This document shows, piece by piece, positions 58,552 to 64,000 of a DNA stretch of 64,000 bases. The notes below the pieces were generated by a model that was given only the letters and a program-made list of their open reading frames with translations, searched no databases and was not told the DNA's origin. Each line of letters starts with the position of its first letter. Within the stretch, counting starts at the first letter, position 1. Position numbers and translations under genes: made by a program. Source of the DNA: Cephalotus follicularis (lineage: Eukaryota; Streptophyta; Magnoliopsida; Oxalidales; Cephalotaceae); the NCBI GenBank assembly GCA_001972305.1, contig BDDD01001781.1, positions 231,114 to 295,113 on the forward strand, in the 5' to 3' direction.

Positions 58552-59037
58552 GTTGGGCTCCGCCACAACCATATTATTAAAGTATGAATTATAAATAGGG
58601 CTCAGCCCTTCAAAACTAAACTATAAAAATATTTATATAAAACCATAAATAATGCAAAATTAAAATGCTGATGACGTGGATGATATGCACGTGTTGAAAC
58701 TCTGGTAGGCATGCCCTCATGGTCCGACATTGACTGAAACAGGCTTAGTCACTGCTTGCCACAATCTGAAATGGATAAAAAGGATAGGGTTAGTCCAAAT
58801 GACTATGTGAGTAGAAACAAAACATCCCCTGGTACATCCCTCAAATAATTGGGATGTGCTGAATAAATAGAGTATCATATAAACAAGGGTATATGCAATA
58901 AAGTAATATAACAATAAATCTGCATAAAGAAGAACTCAAATCTCAATAAATAGCTTTGCAGAAACAAAACCCAATCATAACAAATGGCTCCATAGATAAA
59001 ACAAGACCCATAATGATACCCAATAAATGGGCTCCAA

Positions 59038-61671
59038 TGTAACGCCCCATAGCTATTTTGGAGTCTAAGAAAAACTTTTTCTATGGTGTATAATTTATGT
59101 TTTATGGGCTTTGGACTTATTTGAGTAAGAGAGGAAAGTTAAGTTTTGATGTTTGTTATAAGCCCAAGTGTAAAGTGTGATTAGAAATAGTTGGAGGACT
59201 TAAGTGCAAAGCTTGTTGAGGAAGTTTTCAAATCCCAAGGTTTAATGATGGTTTTGTGGAGATTAGCAAAGAGATGTTTTCTTTTGGTGTTGGATTTTCC
59301 CTTAGGTTCAGAAGGTTAGAGTGAGAGAGAGCTCTAGTTCTTCTTCTTCTTCTTCCTTGTCTTTGATGAGCGGAAGGAGGACAGCAGTTTGAAGCTTTCC
59401 AAGCTTAGCGGCAAAGTAGCCAAGCGTAGTAGCAGATGAGGAGAAAGAGTAGAAGTTCTCGTCTGAGGAAGCTAGTAAGAACGCAGCCAAGAACTGTGAG
59501 TGGGACATCCCTTATATGTTTCTAGTTGTTTCATGATGTTCTTGATAAATCATTCAGTTTTGAATTTCCAGTACAGTGAGAGCTTTCTAACAGGAATTTC
59601 TTTCCGTAGCGTCTTTGTATGTTTTCCTTGACAGAAGAGAGAGAGAGAGAGAGAGATAGTTTCCGAGCACTAGAGCTCAAGTTTCTTCTAAGTGAATTAG
59701 TCACTTTCCAGAGAAGGTAATGCGTACGTGCTCAACCCTACTCCTCGGCCTACTATTGTCTATGATGGGAAGTCGAGCGAGTCTGCCCCCAGGTCCTACC
59801 TGGATCTCCTTTACACTATTGTCTATGATGGTATTTAGGGTTTGAGTGCAACCGAGCACTATATACATAGCTCCAACCTCCTCGACCTACTATTATCTAT
59901 GACGGGAAGCCGAGCGAGGCTGTCCCCAGGTCCTACCTGGATCTCGTTTACACTATTGTCTATGATGGTGTTTCGGGTTTCAGTACAGCAGATCTGAGTT
60001 GCCAGAATAGAGATTAGAGCCTTTCAGTAAGTCTTCTAGATGAGGAATTTGTCCTCGGCAGCCATGCCTTCAGCTCAGATAAGTAAGTGAAGCAAATAAA
60101 TAGCAAGGTCATAGGAGAACCATGGGTTCTCGGCAGATAGTGCCAAGCAGGCTTTGGCCTAGCTCAGCTCAAGCCACTATAAGTTAGCAACTATACTATG
60201 TAATCAGCAAAGCAAGCATAGCAGAGAAAAGCCAGTTCCCAGCTTAGTTGTTCTCCTCAGGTTTTTAGCCGAGAAGGACCCCCGCTCTTCTTCAGAACGT
60301 TTTCTTTCAACAGTTGTATTCTTAAATTTATTTCAGCTTTCATGAACATTCTAGAATCAACTAAGAAGAGAAGAAAAGTAAGTTTTTCAAGTACTTTGAG
60401 CATTTATTTATTGTATGCCATGACATATGTTTTGTTTACAGTTTTTTTCCCAGTTGGGATAGTTATTCATGCTCATGGTAAGTTTTCTTAAGCGCATTTC
60501 TTTATGAATGCATCAGAGGATATTTTGTTCTCAGTCACTTAGTCAGTTGGACTAATCCCTTCACAGTTTGTTTTGCAGACCAGCCAGCCGGAGGAGATCC
60601 TCCAACTCAGCAGTAGATAGCTAAACAAGGTAGTTTTCAGCTCGGCATCATGGAACGTCAGCACGGACGTTTAGCATTGCATAGCATTGGGCATTCTTTT
60701 GGGTTTCTCCACCTCCGTTTTTTGTAGTAGAGTAGCCGAGAGTTTTTTCTTTTGTATAAGATATGTTACTCTTTTGCTGAGCCAAAGGAGGTAGTGTATG
60801 TTTTTGCCAGGGATGAAACATGTGATGATTTTATACTTTCAAGAAACTTTATGGATGTTTTGAGTTGGTAGATTTGTTTATCTTGTGATTTCATGGATAT
60901 TTCATGTTTTGAGTTTTGTGTTCTCAGGTCTGACTGGGGAGCTAGAGAGTCCTCGGCTTGTATAATAGAGAAGAGCTTAGCGGATGAGAGTAGTTTAAAG
61001 CTAAGGTGGATGTTTTAAGTTTATAGAGTTTTACCCGAGGAGGTAGGGTGTCCTCGGGTAAGGTGGGGCCTTTCGCCTATGACGCCGAGAAGGAGTCCTC
61101 AGGTTGTTGTGAGAGGAGACTTGTTAGAAAAAGCTCAGGGATGAGTTACAAGTTTTGAGAAATAGTGTTTTAAGTTATGCTGTGCATTTTGTTGTTTAGT
61201 TTAGATGAGTAGTGCAGAGGAGAAAAGACCCACGGACAAGGAGTGTCCCCGAGCATGTTTTGTCTACAGGTTGTTAAGTGTGCTCGCGAGTTGCAAGTGT
61301 GTGCTCTCCTAGGGTGTTAGGGTTCTTGCGAGTTAGCCCAGGCCCTCTCCCTAAGCATATTTGTCCGCGATAAGTTAAGTGATCTCGTAAGGAGCACGTG
61401 GGTTTTCTCCTCGGGCATAAGTGATGCGGCGCGTTTTGGAGCTTTGGTTAACTAGCGCCGGGGACACAAGCAGGAGAGGAGTTGGATCCTCTACCCCGGT
61501 TGCCCTGTTAGCTGCGCGCCCAGCCCAGGCTTCTCATTTGTCCTTGTGTAGCAGGTCAGAGGATTGCTCCTTTGTAGCTTTAGCATAGTTAGTAGAGCAG
61601 GGTTGTTGGTAGGAGCGCCATACCCGGGCAGGGCTCGTCCTCGGTAGATTTAGCAGGAATGGGTCGTGTCA
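59038..61671 (+). repeat. G5 5' LTR (2634 bases)
   Basis: TGTAACGCCCCATAGC...GGGTCGTGTCA. Its first 670 bases match 63327-64000. Unlike the other gypsy LTRs here it has no TCGA array. It contains CTT and GA microsatellites (59339-59357, 59637-59655) and a 137-base tandem duplication (59741-59979). No coding sequence: the 66-codon minus-strand frame present in both LTRs (59508-59308, 63778-63590) is rich in Glu from the CTT repeat. Confidence 0.88.
59741..59979 (+). repeat. 137-base tandem duplication in G5 LTR
   Basis: CTCCTCGGCCTACTATTGTC at 59741 and CTCCTCGACCTACTATTATC at 59878 start two copies of about 100 matching bases with an offset of 137. A shorter internal repeat, ACACTATTGTCTATGATGG, occurs in both. 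Confidence 0.8.
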
Positions 61672-61675
61672 GTTT

Positions 61676-61686
61676 TTGTATCAGAG
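61676..61686 (+). promoter_or_regulatory. G5 primer-binding site
   Basis: TTGTATCAGAG, one mismatch from TGGTATCAGAG, four bases after the LTR end. Confidence 0.75.
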
Positions 61687-61815
61687 CAGAGGTTTGAGTG
61701 TTTCTTTGTGTTTTCTAAGCTAGCTAGTTAGTAGGGTATCGTGTTGGGTTGTATTCATGCATTGCATATTGTTGCGACATTTTCGTGATACGTTAGTATG
61801 TGGTTGTAGAAGGAG

Positions 61816-63198
61816 ATGCCACCTCGGACACGTAGCGAAGGTTGTGCAGGTCGCGGCAGAGGTCGTGACAGAGGCAGAGGAAGAGCGATTCCTTGTCAGA
61901 TAATGGAGCAAGAGGTTCCTATAGGAGTACAAGAGGAATAAGCGCTTGTGGGAGTTGAAGAGCAGGGAGCGCAGCAGGTACCAGAGGAGCAAGTCCTAGC
62001 AGCGCAGTCAGTTGCCCGTACGCCTCCTCTGATGCCCGCTAGTGTACCTACAGAGATGATGCAGGTGATGATGACTTGGGTCCAAACTATGGGTTGGGCC
62101 AGACCTCAACCTCTTCCTATGGAATGCATGCAACGATTGGGAGCAACATCCTTTGAGGGAAAAGGAGACCCCATGGATGCAGATATGTGGTTGAACCACC
62201 TAGAAGAAATCTTCGTTCAGTCTGAGATAGCTGAGGACACAAGAGCAAGGAATGCGTCTTTCTTTCTTGCAAGCGGTGCACGAAGATGGTGGGATTCTCT
62301 TGTAGCTCTGCACGAGAGCTTGGCAGAGGTTACGTGGGAGGAGTTCAAGAAGGAGTTTAGACAGTACTTCTTCCCACCAACTTTCGTCAAAGAGAAGAGA
62401 AAAGAGTTTTTGTATATGCACAAGGTAATGGGACTGTATCTCAATACGAGTATCATTTTATGGACTTGTCCCATTTTCCTCTAGCTCTTGTAACAGATCA
62501 AGAGGATCGATGTCAGAAGTTTCTTGAGGGCCTTAGACCCGAGATCAAACATATGGTATCCGATTCTCAGTGGTCGGTGTTTGGCCACTTGGTGGAGTCT
62601 GCTAATAGAGTAGAGTCGAGCTTGGCAGACCAGAGGATACGTCAAGAGCAAAGTCGAAAGAGATCCAATCCACTGTCTGAGCAGGCAAAGAACCCCTCCA
62701 AGGCTCAGAAACAGTGGGGACCTCAGTCCTCATGCAACGTCAGAGGAGGATCTTCTCAGCAGACACAGACGACTCCAGTTACTAGCACTGTTCAAGGGAG
62801 TTCTTATCAGAGCAACAAGGCGCCTCGATGTGAAGTTTGTGGCAAGCTGCGGTCAGGAGAATGCAAGAAGGGAAGTTTTGCATGTTACAGGTGTGGCGAG
62901 GAATGGCACATAAAGAGAGATTGTCCTCACCAATCTCTTAGTGAAGCGATGACTCCCATGGCAGCACCAGCAGAGAAGCGGACTCAAAATACTGGAACAG
63001 CCAGACCAAGTCAACAGGCGACAACAACGAGAACAAGTTTCTCGACACCAGAGAGTACCACCACTAGAGCTATTAGTGGCAGACCTCCAAGCAGACCAGG
63101 GGCTACAGCAAGAGCTTACTCCCTTTTCAGAGGGGCGGATATGACAGCACCAGACATGCCACCAGGTGAGATCTTGCGTTCTATATTTCTCCTTTACT
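61816..63198 (+). pseudogene. gag: G5 gag
   Basis: Gypsy gag from ATG 61816 (MPPRTRSEGCAGRGRGRDRGRGR, a basic Arg/Gly head). TAA 61939-61941 interrupts early, same frame continues: FEGKGDPMDADMWLNHLEEIF, NASFFLASGARRWWDSLV, VTWEEFKKEFRQYFFPPTFVKEKRKEF, the retrotransposon-gag core. Near 62424 the frame shifts by one and continues as YEYHFMDLSHFP, CQKFLEGLRPEIKHMV, a Ser/Gln-rich linker and CYRCGEEWHIKRDC, a CCHC zinc knuckle (62883-62924). After ARAYSLFRGADM the sense ends at TAG 63198-63200, with no protease. Two lesions, otherwise well kept, as might be expected of an element whose only product is gag. Confidence 0.85.
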
Positions 63199-63310
63199 AG
63201 GATAAGTTAAGTTATAGTATCTGCTAGTTGAGCATAATTGCAGAGAAGCTAGAGATGATAGAATAGTTTTTCCTAAGGTTTGACTTGAGGAATTTTGAGA
63301 AAAAAATTTC

Positions 63311-63326
63311 TTAAGGTGGGCAGGAT
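63311..63326 (+). promoter_or_regulatory. G5 polypurine tract
   Basis: CTTAAGGTGGGCAGGA, directly before the 3' LTR. The 110 bases before it, after gag, are non-coding and resemble the post-integrase end of G2 (GAGGAA...TTCTTTT). Confidence 0.65.
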
Positions 63327-64000
63327 GTAACGCCCTGTAGCTGTTTTGGAGTCAAAGAAAATATTTTTCTAGGTTGTATAATTTTTGTTTTTTTGGCTTT
63401 GGGCTTATTTGAGTAAGAGAGGAAAGTTAAGTGTTGATTTTTGTTATAAGCCCAAGTGTAAAGTGTGATTATAAATAGTACGAGTACTTAAGGGCAAAGC
63501 TTATTATGGAAGTTTTCAAATCCCAAGGTTTAATGATGGTTTTGTGAAGATTAGCAAAGAGATATTTTCTTTCGGTGTTGGCTTTTCCCTTAGCTTCGGT
63601 AGGTTAGAGTGAGAGAGAGCTCTAGTTCTTCTTCTTCTTCTTCCTTGTCTTTGATGAGCGGGAGGAGAACAGCAGTTTGAAGCTTTCCAAGCTTAGCGGC
63701 AAAGCAGCAAAGTGTAGTAGCAGACAAGGAGAAATAGGAGAAGTTCTCGTCAAAGGAAGCTAGTAAGAATGCAGCCAAGAACTATGATTGGGACATCCCT
63801 TCTACGTTTCTAGTTGTTTCATGATGTTCTTGATAACTCATTTAGTTTTCAATTTCCAATACAGTGAGAGCTTTCTAACGGGAATTTGTTTCCCTAGCTT
63901 CTTTGTATGTTTTCCTTGACAGAAGAGAGAAAGAGAGAGAGAGTTTCCGAGCACTAGAGCTCAAGTTTCTTCTAAGTGAATTAGTCACTTTCCAGAGAAG
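63327..64000 (+). repeat. G5 3' LTR, first 674 bases
   Basis: TGTAACGCCCTGTAGCTG..., pairs with 59038 onwards, with visible substitutions (for example CCATAGCTA against CTGTAGCTG). Truncated by the window end. Confidence 0.88.

Larger units (their letters stand above)
56167..59037. mobile_element. G3: gypsy LTR fragment interrupted by solo LTR G4
   Basis: TGTCACACCCATCCC at 56167 looks like an LTR terminus, following C3 with candidate TSD CAAGC (56162-56166). It runs to 56442, is split by G4, and resumes at 58557-59037 up to G5. TATAAATA at 58586-58593 is a possible plus-strand TATA box. No second LTR, primer-binding site or coding region is seen, and the far end must be beyond G5, outside the window, so neither type nor orientation can be settled. 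Confidence 0.5.
59038..64000 (+). mobile_element. G5: gag-only gypsy element (TR-GAG type), right end outside window
   Basis: 5' LTR 59038-61671, primer-binding site 61676-61686, gag 61816-63198, about 110 bases, then polypurine tract and 3' LTR from 63327. Protease, RT, RNase H and integrase are absent: the gag C-terminus is followed at once by the 3' end. Nonautonomous elements that keep only gag between LTRs have been described in plants as TR-GAG. Left candidate TSD TCCAA (59033-59037); the right flank cannot be seen. Confidence 0.85.

Noticed and set aside
59308..59508. 66-codon minus-strand frame repeated at 63590-63778
   Set aside because: Duplicated only because both LTRs of G5 carry it; Glu-rich part comes from a CTT microsatellite and the two copies differ by frame-neutral and non-neutral changes alike.

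Overview
This window reads as intergenic heterochromatin of a flowering plant. I find no host gene, tRNA or rRNA gene. Essentially all of the 64 kb is LTR retrotransposon, Ty1/copia and Ty3/gypsy (chromovirus-type), stacked inside one another. Primer-binding sites complementary to plant initiator-Met tRNA, LTRs bounded by TG...CA, 5-bp target-site duplications (TSDs) and plant-type gag/pol domains support this. The species cannot be told from the sequence. A 622-base assembly gap lies at 11784-12405.

Nesting (working names; C = copia, G = gypsy). The oldest layer is C3, a decayed plus-strand copia pol seen at 30746-31736 and continuing at 55079-56161. C2 (31737-55078, minus) is inserted in C3's coding region. 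C1 (40709-53927, plus) is inserted in the 5' LTR of C2. A gypsy solo LTR, G6 (41527-44809), is inserted in the 5' LTR of C1. On the left, C1b (3495-30745, minus; same family as C1) abuts C3 and is split by a complete gypsy, G2 (6937-25153, plus). G2's gag is split by a Sirevirus-like copia, C4 (9991-18092, plus). The truncated 3' LTR of C1b meets what looks like the start of another gypsy LTR (G0, 3435-3494), which is abutted by a gypsy LTR plus broken gag (G1, 430-3434, minus). On the right, C3 is cut by G3 (from 56167), which holds a solo LTR, G4 (56448-58551), and a gag-only element, G5 (59038 to beyond the window).

The nest can be checked internally. Several insertions keep matching TSDs (G2 GTTAT, C1 CACAT, G6 ATGTC, G4 GTTGG, C2 GGGA plus G/A), and two paralogous copies in the window preserve empty sites (C1 for the G2 insertion, the 3' LTR of C2 for the C1 insertion). 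Coding capacity is mostly destroyed by stops, frameshifts and deletions. The longest clean reading frames are the integrase-RT of C4 and the integrase of G2.

The most unusual signal is a class of short spaced palindromes, all centred on TCGA, arrayed in LTRs or leaders of otherwise unrelated copia and gypsy elements. The symmetric arms differ between families while dyad symmetry and centre are kept. C4 also carries an extra 3' reading frame of the type annotated in plants as putative plant transposon protein, preceded by its own TCGA array at the point where RNase H should be.
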